Assembly (NCBI GenBank): GCA_030445275.1
Contig: JAUCSE010000031.1
Location: forward strand, 1-64,000
Origin: Mucilaginibacter sp.
GTDB taxonomy: Bacteria > Bacteroidota > Bacteroidia > Sphingobacteriales > Sphingobacteriaceae
Length of the DNA: 64,000 bases
Direction of reading: 5' to 3'
Below the pieces are notes generated by a model. It was not told where the DNA came from. It made no database searches and saw only the letters and a program-made list of their open reading frames with translations. The stretch's first letter is position 1. Each line of letters opens with the position of its first letter. This document shows positions 55,770-64,000 of the stretch, in pieces. Position numbers and translations under genes: made by a program.

Positions 55770-56900
55770 TTATGATAAAATTACTAAATCTATTGCCGTT
55801 TTAGATATATTATTAAGTAACTGATTAAACACGGCTGTTCTTAAAATTACCTGGAACAAATTTAAATGCGGTTTCCCGATACAGATCGTGGTTACCTCAC
55901 GCTCTTCAGCAATTTTCATGATCGTCCGGGTGATGTGATCACTTTTTATTTTAATCACTTCTCCTCCCAACTCCATAGCCAGCTTAAAATTATTGATCAG
56001 GTGACGCTGCTTGTCCAATTTTATCCGGTTGCCACTTTCCCCGCTGCTTTGCACGTATAAAACGATCCAGGATGAACGATAATAAGAAGCAAGACGGGCC
56101 GTTTTGCGGATGACAATCTTTGCCGTATCTGAATTGGAGGAGATACAGGCTAAAAACCGTTCGGGGCGCAATTTGATCTGCTTAGGTATTTCTATATTGA
56201 TCTTCCTTTCCACATGATGTGCCACTTCTTTGAGCGCCAGTTCCCGTAACTGCAGGATCCTATCGGGCTGGAAGAAGTTCAACAAGGCCGTTTTCACCTT
56301 TGATTGATCATATATTTTCCCCTCTTTTAACCGGTCGATCAATTCGTCAGCCGTGAGGTCAATATTGACAATTTCATCAGTCATTTCCAATACTTTATCA
56401 GGAATACGCTCAGTGATGGGAATCCCCGTAATTTCTTCGATCTCCTGGTTCATACTTTCCAGGTGCTGAATATTGACCGCCGAAATCACGCTGATGCCCG
56501 CATCCAGTATATCCACTACATCCTGCCAGCGTTTACCATTCTTACTGCCTTCAACATTACTATGGGCAAGTTCATCAACAATCACGACCTCAGGGTGCCG
56601 GTTCAGGATGCCCTGAAGATCCATTTCTTCCAGCTGCTTACCTTTATAAAATACACTCCTGCGCGGTATAAGCGGCAGTCCCGCTACCAGCGCTTCAGTT
56701 TCAGCCCGGTTATGTGTTTCGATATAACCGATCTGAATGTCGATCCCGTTCCGTAAAAGTGCATGCGCTTCCTGCAACATCCGGTAGCTCTTGCCTACTC
56801 CGGCACTCATACCAATATAGATCTTAAACTTTCCGCGCCTTGATTTTTTTACAAGCTCAATAAAAGTTTTAACGGTCGAATCTTTATCTTCTTCAGACAT
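55770..56900 (-). CDS. kdpD: KdpD, N-terminal (Walker and Usp) part only
   Basis: 376 residues. The KdpD N-domain begins at RRGKFKIYIGMSAGVGKSYRMLQEAHALL with Walker A (about 24-32). It continues with IQIGYIETHNRAETEALVAGLPLIPRRSVFYKG, Walker B VVIVDELAHSN (about 104-114), VQHLES-type NIQHLESMN, and LRELALKEVAHHVE. A Usp-like domain follows (RFLACISSNSDTAKIVIRKTARLASYYRSSWIVLYVQ). The membrane, HisKA and HATPase parts of enterobacterial KdpD (900 residues) are absent and replaced by the separate kinase gene 11 bp downstream. It senses potassium limitation or cyclic nucleotides in other bacteria. A candidate -7 element lies 73 bp upstream. Confidence 0.93.
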   Translation of the reverse strand: MSEEDKDSTVKTFIELVKKSRRGKFKIYIGMSAGVGKSYRMLQEAHALLRNGIDIQIGYIETHNRAETEALVAGLPLIPRRSVFYKGKQLEEMDLQGILNRHPEVVIVDELAHSNVEGSKNGKRWQDVVDILDAGISVISAVNIQHLESMNQEIEEITGIPITERIPDKVLEMTDEIVNIDLTADELIDRLKEGKIYDQSKVKTALLNFFQPDRILQLRELALKEVAHHVERKINIEIPKQIKLRPERFLACISSNSDTAKIVIRKTARLASYYRSSWIVLYVQSSGESGNRIKLDKQRHLINNFKLAMELGGEVIKIKSDHITRTIMKIAEEREVTTICIGKPHLNLFQVILRTAVFNQLLNNISKTAIDLVILS

Positions 56901-56973
56901 ATTATTGATTAAAATGAACCCGCTATACTGATGGTAATTAATAGACTGTTAGCTATATAAACATAGTCCTATA

Positions 56974-56981
56974 CAAATATA
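56974..56981 (-). promoter_or_regulatory. Candidate -7 element of the kdpD transcript
   Basis: TATATTTG on the minus strand matches TANNTTTG exactly; no TTG is found at the usual distance. The surrounding gap (56901-57259) has no gene. Confidence 0.35.
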
Positions 56982-57259
56982 TTATCTTTACCATGTCAGA
57001 TACGCTTTTTCTTTTATTCCCGCACATGGCCATTTGAACGGGCAGACGGTTATGATCAGCAGGTTTATTAAAATCAAAACTGTAATATAGTTCTGTTTAA
57101 CAGCTGTTGGTTAATTCCGGGTAGGCTGTTTGTAGTATTCTGCACATGAACTATCATTGCCATAGTCGTTAACAGGGGTATTTTTCTCCTAGTTTAGTTT
57201 AGAGGTTGGAATACTGGAAGCCGTTTTTTCATTCACGACTTCCAGACTTCAGAATTTGA

Positions 57260-57823
57260 TTACTTCAATTCATCAAGTGCTATGTTTAATTTCAATACAT
57301 TAACTTTTTCAGGGCCAAACAGTCCTAATAAAGGTGCCTCAACATGACTGTTAACCAGGGCTGCAACCTTGCTTTCATCCAGTTTGCGGTATTGAGCAAC
57401 CCTTTTTACCTGCATCTTGGCAGCATCAGGTGAAATGTCAGGATCAAGTCCACTACCCGAGGCCGTTATCATTTCTGCAGGAATATCATTCTTTTTAAGA
57501 TAAGGATGGTATTTAAGCAGGGTATCCAGCCGGCTATGCACATCTTTTAAATAGTCGGGGTTACTTGGCCCCTTGTTGGAGCCTGCCGAACCGGCCGCAT
57601 TGTAACCTACTGCCGATGGCCTGCCCCAAAAATACTGGGGTTTAGTAAAGCTTTGACCGATGTTGGCATAGCCCACCACTTTACCATTCACCACGATCTT
57701 TTCACCGTCACCGGCCCCTTTGGAAAGCTTGCCGATCAACATAATGAACAGCGGGTATATCACACATAATACAATGGTGAGTACAACGGTAATTCTTATT
57801 GAGGGTAAAATATACTTCTTCAT
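57260..57823 (-). CDS. kdpC: Potassium-transporting ATPase subunit KdpC
   Basis: The track starts at 57862 within kdpB; ATG at 57823 (MKKYILPSIRITVVLTIVL) gives 187 residues, the normal KdpC size, and leaves a 10-bp gap to kdpB. One N-terminal helix (about 7-30) is followed by the periplasmic domain with IGQSFTKPQYFWGRPSAVGYNAAGSAGSNKGPSNPDYL (about 66-104), AEMITASGSGLDPDISPDAAKMQVKRVAQYR (about 124-154), and a closing LGPEKVNVLKLNIAL-type end. KdpC stabilises the KdpFABC complex and raises its affinity for nucleotide. It is followed by a 360-bp gap before kdpD. Confidence 0.96.
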   Translation of the reverse strand: MKKYILPSIRITVVLTIVLCVIYPLFIMLIGKLSKGAGDGEKIVVNGKVVGYANIGQSFTKPQYFWGRPSAVGYNAAGSAGSNKGPSNPDYLKDVHSRLDTLLKYHPYLKKNDIPAEMITASGSGLDPDISPDAAKMQVKRVAQYRKLDESKVAALVNSHVEAPLLGLFGPEKVNVLKLNIALDELK

Positions 57824-57833
57824 TTTTTTATTT

Positions 57834-59861
57834 TTAAAGCATGAAAGCAACAGCCAAATCAATTAATTTGATCCCAATAAATGGCGCTATAACACCACCT
57901 ACCCCATAAATGAGCAGGTTGCGGCGCAGCAGTGCGCTGGCACCAATGGGTTTGTATTCCACCCCTCTAAGTGCGAGCGGGATCAGCATAGGGATAATGA
58001 TGGCGTTAAATATTACCGCAGATAATATCGCCGATTCGGGACTGTGCAGGTGCATGATATTAATGCTTTGCAATGCCGGTATGGAAGCCATAAATAAGGC
58101 AGGGACAATCGCAAAATATTTGGCCACATCATTGGCGATGGAGAAAGTGGTCAGTGTACCACGGGTGATCAACAGCTGTTTCCCGATCTCCACGATCTCG
58201 ATCAGTTTGGTAGGGTCATTATCCAGATCCACCATGTTACCAGCCTCCTTAGCCGCCTGAGTACCGCTGTTCATGGCCACCCCCACATCTGCCTGCGCCA
58301 GGGCAGGCGCGTCATTGGTCCCGTCACCCATCATAGCTACCAGTTTGCCTATGTTTTGCTCAGCCTTGATATAGTTCATTTTATCTTCCGGCTTCGCTTC
58401 GGCAATATAGTCGTCCACACCAGCCTTCTCGGCAATAAACTTGGCGGTTAAAGGGTTATCGCCCGTCACCATAACCGTTTTAACACCCATTTTACGCAGG
58501 CGCTCAAATCGTTCAGAGATACCGGTTTTGATAATATCCTGTAATTCTATAACACCCAGGATCTTTTCATTTTGGGAAACCACCAGCGGGGTACCACCAT
58601 TGGAAGCAATGACCTTTACCCTATCTTCCACTTCTTCAGGGAAAGGGTTACCAGCTTTTAACGCGATATTACGAATGGAATCAAATGCACCTTTACGCAC
58701 ACGAAGACCATCAGGGGTATTGATACCGCTGGAACGTGTTTCGGCGGTAAATTTTACAGATTCCGATCCGGCAGGGGCTACCGGTAATGCAAAATGGCTG
58801 GCTGCCAGTTCTACAATTGATTTACCTTCGGGCGTTTCATCTGCCAGCGAGGATAGTACACAGGCCGTGATCAGGTCATCCGGCAATATATCCAAAGCGG
58901 GCCAAAAATGAGTGGCTTTACGGTTACCTATAGTAATGGTGCCCGTTTTATCCAGTAAAAGCACATCAATATCACCGGCTGTTTCTACCGCTTTACCAGA
59001 TTTGGTAATCACGTTGGCTCTTAATGCCCGGTCCATACCTGCAATACCAATGGCCGATAACAATCCGCCTATGGTGGTCGGTATCAAACACACAAATAGC
59101 GATATCAACGCTGCTATAGTAATTGGCGTATTGGCATAGTTAGCAAAAGGCTGCAGGGTAACGCAAACAATAACGAATATCAGCGTAAAGCTGGCCAGTA
59201 AAATAGTCAGCGCGATTTCGTTGGGTGTTTTTTGGCGTGACGCGCCTTCCACCAGGGCAATCATCTTATCCAGGAAGCTTTCGCCCGGTTGGGTAGTCAC
59301 CAATACGTTGATCTCATCAGACAGTACTTTGGTACCACCGGTAACGGACGATTTATCACCACCCGCCTCCCGGATCACGGGGGCTGATTCACCGGTAATT
59401 GCCGATTCATCAATGGTAGCGATACCTTTGATGATCTCTCCGTCAGTAGGGATCGTATCGCCGGTTTCGCAGGTAAACACATCCCCCTTGCGCAATTCGC
59501 TGGAAGACTTCATAACCACCGTTCCATCCTGAAGCAACACCTTTGCCGGTGTTTCCTCACGGGTTTTACGCAAACTGTCGGCCTGTGCCTTACCACGCGC
59601 TTCGGCAATCGCTTCAGCAAAATTGGCAAACAGCACGGTTAACAACAGGATAGCGAAAATGGCTACGTTATATGCAAAAGATCCCTGGTCACGATGAGAA
59701 AAGCTATATATACTTACCACCAGCATCACCAAAGTTCCGATCTCCACGGTGAACATCACCGGGTTACGGATCATCTTCCTGGGATCCAGTTTAATGAATG
59801 ATTCTTTTAGAGCAGTCTGCACTTGGGCAGATTCAAATAATTTATTGGATTGATTTTTCAT
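57834..59861 (-). CDS. kdpB: Potassium-transporting ATPase ATP-binding subunit KdpB
   Basis: 675 residues, as in other KdpB. P-type ATPase landmarks: the TGES loop ([10 protein letters not shown]), the phosphorylation motif [15 protein letters not shown] (Asp near residue 305), KGAFDS for nucleotide binding, and the hinge [45 protein letters not shown]. The N-terminal [13 protein letters not shown] and helix pairs match the KdpB layout of seven helices. It hydrolyses ATP to drive potassium through KdpA. It lies 85 bp after kdpA and 10 bp before kdpC on the minus strand, in the standard order. Confidence 0.98.
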   Translation of the reverse strand: MKNQSNKLFESAQVQTALKESFIKLDPRKMIRNPVMFTVEIGTLVMLVVSIYSFSHRDQGSFAYNVAIFAILLLTVLFANFAEAIAEARGKAQADSLRKTREETPAKVLLQDGTVVMKSSSELRKGDVFTCETGDTIPTDGEIIKGIATIDESAITGESAPVIREAGGDKSSVTGGTKVLSDEINVLVTTQPGESFLDKMIALVEGASRQKTPNEIALTILLASFTLIFVIVCVTLQPFANYANTPITIAALISLFVCLIPTTIGGLLSAIGIAGMDRALRANVITKSGKAVETAGDIDVLLLDKTGTITIGNRKATHFWPALDILPDDLITACVLSSLADETPEGKSIVELAASHFALPVAPAGSESVKFTAETRSSGINTPDGLRVRKGAFDSIRNIALKAGNPFPEEVEDRVKVIASNGGTPLVVSQNEKILGVIELQDIIKTGISERFERLRKMGVKTVMVTGDNPLTAKFIAEKAGVDDYIAEAKPEDKMNYIKAEQNIGKLVAMMGDGTNDAPALAQADVGVAMNSGTQAAKEAGNMVDLDNDPTKLIEIVEIGKQLLITRGTLTTFSIANDVAKYFAIVPALFMASIPALQSINIMHLHSPESAILSAVIFNAIIIPMLIPLALRGVEYKPIGASALLRRNLLIYGVGGVIAPFIGIKLIDLAVAFML

Positions 59862-59946
59862 TAGCGTAATTTTTTTATCGAAATTGAAGCGATCAGGAGC
59901 AACTTAAGTAGGTTACCAAGGCAACTCCCGATGCTTTCATTTTTCT

Positions 59947-61665
59947 TTACTTAAGCATGGAGAAATGTTCTGCCAGCGGACCAAGAGCTAGTGCCGGGAA
60001 GTACGACAGGGCGTTCAAAACGATAATAACCGCAAAGGTCATCACTCCAAAAGTGAGTGTATCAGTCTTTAAGGTACCCGCAGACTCCGGAATATATTTC
60101 TTTTGCGCCAGTAAGCCAGCTATGGCCACAGGTCCGATGATCGGCAAAAAGCGCCCGAGGATCATTACGATACCGGTGGTGACATTCCAAAAGATATTGC
60201 CGTCGCCCAGTCCTTCAAATCCCGACCCGTTGTTGGCGTTTGACGAAGTATACTCGTATAACATTTCAGAAAAACCGTGATAACCGGGGTTGTTGAGCCA
60301 GGTGCTTGGTTTAACCGCCCAGTCAATATTTGGATGGGCCATAAAAATATAGCTTGATAACGCTGCGCCTGACATGATCAGGAAAGGGCTGAGCAGTGTG
60401 ATCAGGGCGGCAATCTTCACTTCGCGCGCCTCTACCTTATGCCCCAGGAACTCAGGTGTACGCCCCACCATCAATCCAGATATAAATACGGCAATAATAA
60501 GGTAGATAAAGTAATTCAATACGCCTACGCCGCAGCCACCATAGAACGAGTTGATCATCATGGCCAGTAATTGCCATAAACCGGTTAAAGCCATGGTGCT
60601 GTCATGCATTCCATTTACTGAGCCGGTAGATATTACCGTAGTCAGTGTGCTCCAATAAGCGGTTGCTGTTGGGCCAAATCTAACTTCCTTCCCTTCCATG
60701 GCCCCGGTAAGCTGGCTCACACCCATTTTTGCGATCAGCGGATTGCCGCCTAACTCGCTGCTAATGGTTGGGATCATGAGCATGAATACGCCTACAGTCA
60801 TTACCCCGAATATGACCCAGCCTAATTTTTTGCGGCGTATGAAATAGCCAAAAGCAATAACCATGGCAATAGGGATGATACACTGTGCAATGATCTCCGT
60901 CATATTAGTCAGATAATTCGGGTTCTCCAGCGGGTGAGCGGAATTGGCTCCAAACCATCCGCCGCCGTTAGTACCTAAATGCTTAATAGCGATCATTTGC
61001 GCGGCAGGTCCGCGGGATACATTCACAGTATCACCTTGTAAGGATATAAATTTGTCTTTACCTGCATAACTGCTTGGCGTACCGTTGAATGTCAATATCA
61101 ATGATACAACAATGGAAAGCGGTAAAAGCAAACGGGTAATAGATTTTACAAACAAGTTCCAGAAGTTACCCATATCTGTTGTCGTTTTATCGCGGAAAGC
61201 CTTAAATACCGCAACAGCGCAAGCCATACCAGTAGCTGCACTTACAAAGTGCAGAAACATAAAGATAAAGTGCTGGGTAAGGTAAGTGGCCCCGGTTTCA
61301 CCCGAGTAGTGCTGCAAATTACAGTTTACCACAAAACTGATGATGGTATTAAACGCTGTATCAGCTGTCTGACCAGCATTACCATCCGGATTAAGTGGCA
61401 GCTTATCCTGATAAATTAAAACAAAAAAGCCATATACTAACCATAAGATATTAATGGTGATCATGGCCTTTAAGAACTGTTTCCAGTTCATAGGCTCATT
61501 GGGCTTAATACCCCCCAATTTAAACAGACCTGTTTCAATTGGTTTTAAAAAATCCAGCCAGGTCTTTTCCCCGGCATACATTTTAGCCAGGTACCTGCCC
61601 AGTGGTATCGCGATCAGCAAAGTGATGGCGAACGAGGCAATAATTCCAAGTAATTCTGTGTTCAT
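59947..61665 (-). CDS. kdpA: Potassium-transporting ATPase potassium-binding subunit KdpA
   Basis: 572 residues with about ten membrane helices. The four selectivity-filter-like regions are visible: ISFVVNCNLQHYSGE (about 110-124), KHLGTNGGGWFGANSAHPLENP (about 226-247), a third near STGSVNGMHDSTMAL (about 345), and a fourth at SSNANNGSGFEGLG (about 468). The opening LIAIPLGRYLAKMYAG is the usual KdpA N-terminus. It forms the potassium-selective channel-like subunit. kdpF lies 12 bp upstream. The second residue of the first filter region is Cys-Asn where Escherichia coli has Thr-Asn, a variation seen in the phylum. Confidence 0.97.
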   Translation of the reverse strand: MNTELLGIIASFAITLLIAIPLGRYLAKMYAGEKTWLDFLKPIETGLFKLGGIKPNEPMNWKQFLKAMITINILWLVYGFFVLIYQDKLPLNPDGNAGQTADTAFNTIISFVVNCNLQHYSGETGATYLTQHFIFMFLHFVSAATGMACAVAVFKAFRDKTTTDMGNFWNLFVKSITRLLLPLSIVVSLILTFNGTPSSYAGKDKFISLQGDTVNVSRGPAAQMIAIKHLGTNGGGWFGANSAHPLENPNYLTNMTEIIAQCIIPIAMVIAFGYFIRRKKLGWVIFGVMTVGVFMLMIPTISSELGGNPLIAKMGVSQLTGAMEGKEVRFGPTATAYWSTLTTVISTGSVNGMHDSTMALTGLWQLLAMMINSFYGGCGVGVLNYFIYLIIAVFISGLMVGRTPEFLGHKVEAREVKIAALITLLSPFLIMSGAALSSYIFMAHPNIDWAVKPSTWLNNPGYHGFSEMLYEYTSSNANNGSGFEGLGDGNIFWNVTTGIVMILGRFLPIIGPVAIAGLLAQKKYIPESAGTLKTDTLTFGVMTFAVIIVLNALSYFPALALGPLAEHFSMLK

Positions 61666-61677
61666 TGTTTTTTACAA

Positions 61678-61755
61678 TTAAAATTTTTCTGGTTTGAGCA
61701 GTACATACACCATGTATATGAAAACTGCAACGGCTACGATGAATAGTGCTAACAT
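61678..61755 (-). CDS. kdpF: KdpF-like small membrane subunit
   Basis: A 25-residue ORF too short for the track: MLALFIVAVAVFIYMVYVL followed by LKPEKF and a stop, 12 bp upstream of kdpA. One hydrophobic helix and the terminal 'Y.LL.PEKF' motif match KdpF, which stabilises the KdpABC complex. Confidence 0.92.
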   Translation of the reverse strand: MLALFIVAVAVFIYMVYVLLKPEKF

Positions 61756-61760
61756 AATTT

Positions 61761-61844
61761 TCAGATTTGTTCGAAATAATCAATGGATTTGTAAATAAGC
61801 CAACAGCAAAGCAGTATGGCCAGGAAAAGGATAATTGTGTTCAT
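61761..61844 (-). CDS. Tiny membrane ORF upstream of kdpF (27 residues)
   Basis: ATG at 61844 opens a frame MNTIILFLAILLCCWLIYK followed by SIDYFEQI and a stop, 5 bp before kdpF. It has one hydrophobic helix with a Cys-Cys-Trp, then a polar, charged tail. Its place as the first ORF of the operon and its helix-plus-tail shape suggest a real micro-protein related to the pump. I know of no named family, so the coding status is inference from position and composition. Confidence 0.6.
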   Translation of the reverse strand: MNTIILFLAILLCCWLIYKSIDYFEQI

Positions 61845-62060
61845 GATGTTTAGTTTAAACGGCATAGACAAATTCTATACCTGTAAATTGTTTTATTTTA
61901 TAAAATATTAATACACAATATATTACAGCCAAATAAACAATAAATAATCGCTATAAAAACCAGGTAATCTCCTCATTACGAGAAGTGATTTTATCAAAAT
62001 AATAAGGTGGCTATTGTTTTTGTACACCTAAAAAATGGCAATTGTTCAAACTGCATTATA

Positions 62061-62087
62061 AAAGCCCCGGCAGGGTACCGGGACTTT
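62061..62087 (-). terminator. Terminator of the exported unknown protein
   Basis: On the minus strand AAAGTCCCGG-TACCCTG-CCGGGGCTTTTAT: a 10-bp stem with one G-T pair, 24 bp past the stop codon at 62111. Between it and 61845 no gene is seen; the region presumably contains the kdp promoter. Confidence 0.8.
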
Positions 62088-62110
62088 CATTTCATTATAT
62101 GACAGGGGTA

Positions 62111-62713
62111 TTAAAGGGCTGCATGCTGCGTACCGGGAGTTTGTTTATGCTCAAAGTACAGGTGCTTGATTTCATATTGATTATCCGCCTTGTCAAAGGT
62201 GATCAGATCAGCATCCTTATGGAAATAACTCTGGACACTGTAACGAAATTCGCTTTGGGCAGAGAAGCTTTTATCTATATTTTCAATGGTTAAACTTAAA
62301 ACCGGCATAGCAGAACTGGTACTAAAGAAATACCCTTCAACAGGCTTATATCCTTTACCCTGCTGGGTTAATTGCGGGTGGCTGTAAAGCAGGAAACCCG
62401 CGGTATCCAGTATCTGGTATGCTTCGTTATGAAAAAACCTGAAGTCCTGGTTGTTTTGACGGTATCCAAAAACTTCACTTTTTGATAATTTGATTTTTTT
62501 ACCCTGGTAAACCAAGCCTATATGCTTTCCACCTAAAAATCCGTTCAACTGTAGTTTATCATTAGCACTTAAGATATAGCTAAGTTTACCGGTCTTGAAA
62601 TCCTGTTCGGTAAGATAAATACCGGTTGTAGTTTTTGTATTTTGTGCATGTAAACGTATACCTTGTATACTGATTACCATCATCGCGATGAGCATTTTGA
62701 TTGAATTTTTCAT
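62111..62713 (-). CDS. Exported protein of unknown function near kdp
   Basis: 200 residues. A signal peptide (MKNSIKMLIAMMVISIQGIRLHAQ) is followed by a beta-rich soluble domain: GIYLTEQDFKTGKLSYILSANDKLQLNGFLGGKHIGLVYQGKKIKLSKSEVFGYRQNNQDFRFFHNEAYQILDTAGFLLYSH. The end (NQYEIKHLYFEHK) is charged. I recognise no characterised family; similar small exported proteins with 'iYlt..DF..gkls' openings occur in Bacteroidota. It is transcribed separately from kdp (its own terminator follows), but is on the same strand and lies between the porin and the pump genes. Confidence 0.75.
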   Translation of the reverse strand: MKNSIKMLIAMMVISIQGIRLHAQNTKTTTGIYLTEQDFKTGKLSYILSANDKLQLNGFLGGKHIGLVYQGKKIKLSKSEVFGYRQNNQDFRFFHNEAYQILDTAGFLLYSHPQLTQQGKGYKPVEGYFFSTSSAMPVLSLTIENIDKSFSAQSEFRYSVQSYFHKDADLITFDKADNQYEIKHLYFEHKQTPGTQHAAL

Positions 62714-62765
62714 GATTATATATATTAGAATTATGATGATATATACTGTTGCGCCATAGCGCTTT

Positions 62766-62793
62766 TAAAAAGCCGGGAGGCAAGTCCCGGCTT
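62766..62793 (-). terminator. Hairpin with T-run upstream of the exported protein
   Basis: Minus strand: AAGCCGGGA-CTTGCC-TCCCGGCTTTTTAAAAG, a 9-bp stem followed by five T. It could end a transcript coming from the porin. The gene-free stretch 62714-63117 otherwise shows nothing. Confidence 0.7.
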
Positions 62794-63080
62794 CCAACCT
62801 TACTAAACTTAGCCAAACAATCAGGCGTAAGTTATTGCCGGTTTTGGTGGTGTTTTTTGTCGGCTTTTTTATTATTTTCCTTGTCCCGTATATATGTATT
62901 CCATCTGTATGCCAAAACGTTCTTTTTTGGCAAAAACCGTCTAAACAACGTTATTTTGATGGTTTTTATTAATGTGAATACACAGGGCATCCCATACCTC
63001 CTCGAACTGATATGGATGATTTATCATTTTGAGGATAACATAAATAATTATTGACCAAGAAAGTGGTGCAGGTTAAGGTA

Positions 63081-63108
63081 ACCGAAGCGGCTCAAGAGCT
63101 GCTTCGGT
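63081..63108 (-). terminator. Hairpin directly after the porin gene
   Basis: ACCGAAGCGGCTC-AA-GAGCTGCTTCGGT: 13-bp stem with one G-T pair, 9 bp past the porin stop codon; the T-run after it is poor. Confidence 0.55.
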
Positions 63109-63117
63109 CAGGTCATT

Positions 63118-64000
63118 TTAGAAACGAACCAATAGAGCACCAATGAACCTGGTTTCTGATGGTACCAGATCAGGTGTAAAATCTGATGGTACTGGTGTGG
63201 TATTATATCCATCAGGAGAGGTGACCCCTCCATGACCTGCAAAGTAAGGTACACTGGCATGACGATGCACAACCTCTAAACGAAAAGTCAGGTAATCGTT
63301 AGGCATCAGATCGATGGTAGTTGAGTAATCATAACCATGAAACTGATCGCCGGGATTAGCCGTAAAAGGATGTGAACCGATTGCACCAGTATTAATAGCA
63401 GGTATTGGGTTGGCATCACCGGTTGGGTACAACACCAGGTAACGTCCCGGGTTATTGATCACCCCACCACCAACTGTCCAGCCTAAATGTCCTTTTGCCA
63501 TCACCATACGGTGATATATCATACCGCTGGCAAAATACTGGGCTGGCCCCTTAATTGGATCGGCATGGAAACCGTTAACACCATCGCCTTTTTCAAAACC
63601 GATATCGCCGGTGATCGAAAATGCAGCACTGTTAACAAAACTTCCTTTGTCCTGGCTTTTAAAATACCTTACCTCAATGCTGTTATCAGAATGGAAGCGT
63701 TTTCTTCCGGGTTTGTCCTGTGTATCTGCACCATAATAAGTGTTAGTTAAAGCCTGGAACCATTCAACAGGGCGCCACAAAATTTGCCCACCTACACCAG
63801 GCTGGCTGTTAAACATGCCATATGACTGCCAGCCATTGATCAACCAAGGTTCGATCTTCAACTTATCGCTTACAAAGATTTGCACGCGGATACCGTTAAA
63901 AAACCATGGTGTATTATCAGAAGTAAAAGATGGCTGATAAGCCCAGTTCTCAGCATTATAATAAGAGAATAACCCGACGTATGACATGAATATACCAGCA
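63118..64000 (-). CDS. Outer-membrane porin-like protein (5' end beyond window)
   Basis: The frame remains open to the window edge (..AGIFMSYVGLF), so the tracked Met at 63987 is internal and only the last ~294 residues are seen. Alternating beta strands are evident (RVQIFVSDKLKIEPWLINGWQSYGMF; GQILWRPVEWFQALTNTYYG; DYLTFRLEVVHRHASVPYF) and the chain ends in RFIGALLVRF with the terminal Phe needed for outer-membrane assembly. It resembles the putative outer-membrane beta-barrel proteins encoded beside kdp genes in Bacteroidota. A role in ion passage is inferred from that context only. A hairpin follows the stop. Confidence 0.8.
   Translation of the reverse strand, partial: AGIFMSYVGLFSYYNAENWAYQPSFTSDNTPWFFNGIRVQIFVSDKLKIEPWLINGWQSYGMFNSQPGVGGQILWRPVEWFQALTNTYYGADTQDKPGRKRFHSDNSIEVRYFKSQDKGSFVNSAAFSITGDIGFEKGDGVNGFHADPIKGPAQYFASGMIYHRMVMAKGHLGWTVGGGVINNPGRYLVLYPTGDANPIPAINTGAIGSHPFTANPGDQFHGYDYSTTIDLMPNDYLTFRLEVVHRHASVPYFAGHGGVTSPDGYNTTPVPSDFTPDLVPSETRFIGALLVRF

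Noticed and set aside
57260-57862. kdpC start at 57862 overlapping kdpB
   Set aside because: The first 13 codons ([13 protein letters not shown]) lie in the end of kdpB; ATG 57823 gives the normal KdpC length.
58441-58911. 156-residue plus ORF opposite kdpB
   Set aside because: Antisense shadow of the P-type ATPase core.
62749-63054. 101-residue plus ORF
   Set aside because: Runs through a terminator hairpin and AT-rich DNA between two minus-strand genes; no recognisable motif.
1-64000. CRISPR array, prophage or complete insertion sequence
   Set aside because: No regularly spaced repeat array, cas gene, phage structural gene or transposase was seen; repeats are isolated inverted elements and the only integrase is a short remnant.

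Overview
The window comes from a Bacteroidota chromosome, most likely family Sphingobacteriaceae and probably a Mucilaginibacter-like genus. The basis is the protein content (SusC-style carboxypeptidase-regulatory TonB receptor, hybrid-free histidine kinases, AraC regulators with seven-helix membrane domains, M15/VanX-like dipeptidase), the promoters of the form TTG-N19..21-TANNTTTG, the weak Shine-Dalgarno signals, and the many short palindromic repeats between genes. No rRNA, CRISPR array, complete transposase or prophage is visible. One tRNA gene (Glu, UUC) is present.

Layout. 0-2.3 kb: end of an OprB-like carbohydrate porin, then an S33-type hydrolase placed between two ~305 bp nested palindromic repeats. 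2.3-7.1 kb: a UbiA prenyltransferase (minus) facing YceI, type III polyketide synthase, FAD oxidoreductase and SAM methyltransferase, which look like a phenolic-lipid or quinone pathway. 7.1-10.7 kb: PhoR-like histidine kinase, DUF47/PhoU-like protein, Pit phosphate transporter, DUF4197 protein. 10.8-13.7 kb (minus): hydrolase, exonuclease III, cyclophilin, a small conserved protein. 14-17 kb: a DUF2946-like Cys/His protein followed by a TonB receptor, perhaps for a metal. 17.4-23.5 kb: hydrolase, TsaE, alanine dehydrogenase, VanX-like dipeptidase, YihY/BrkB protein, unknown protein, BI-1/YccA protein. 23.7-28.8 kb: SAM riboswitch, metH, metF. 29.3-32 kb: unknown protein, multi-TM protein, HisKA_3 kinase and LuxR-type regulator. 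32-33.8 kb: AraC regulator divergent from a phytanoyl-CoA dioxygenase-like enzyme.

33.9-40.3 kb (minus) is the most notable region: six genes packed with gaps or overlaps of a few bases, transcribed DUF427 - flavin disulfide reductase - ABC ATPase - fused permease/binding protein - egtB - egtD. This couples ergothioneine synthesis to an EgtUV/OpuC-type transporter and to an unassigned dithiol-disulfide reductase. The binding-protein domain of the transporter appears circularly permuted.

40.5-46.2 kb looks like the scar of an integrative element at tRNA-Glu: an integrase N-terminal remnant, a regulator with a perfect palindrome over its own promoter, truncated gene pieces, a DUF4965 glutaminase-like enzyme, an acyltransferase, and a damaged copy of the tRNA 3' end at the far side. 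46.5-52.7 kb: a rare fusion of a membrane AraC regulator with a MacB/FtsX permease, a lipoprotein, and an esterase-TPR protein. 53.2-64 kb (minus): the Kdp potassium system with kdpF, kdpA, kdpB, kdpC, a short KdpD (N-terminal part only), a separate histidine kinase, a stand-alone receiver protein, a second tiny membrane ORF upstream of kdpF, an exported unknown protein, and a porin running off the right edge.

A repeated theme is that short inverted-repeat elements of at least eight sequence types sit directly against genes. They extend C-termini and create false start codons, and I adjusted several starts from the ORF track for that reason. All family assignments are from reading motifs by eye; no database search was run.
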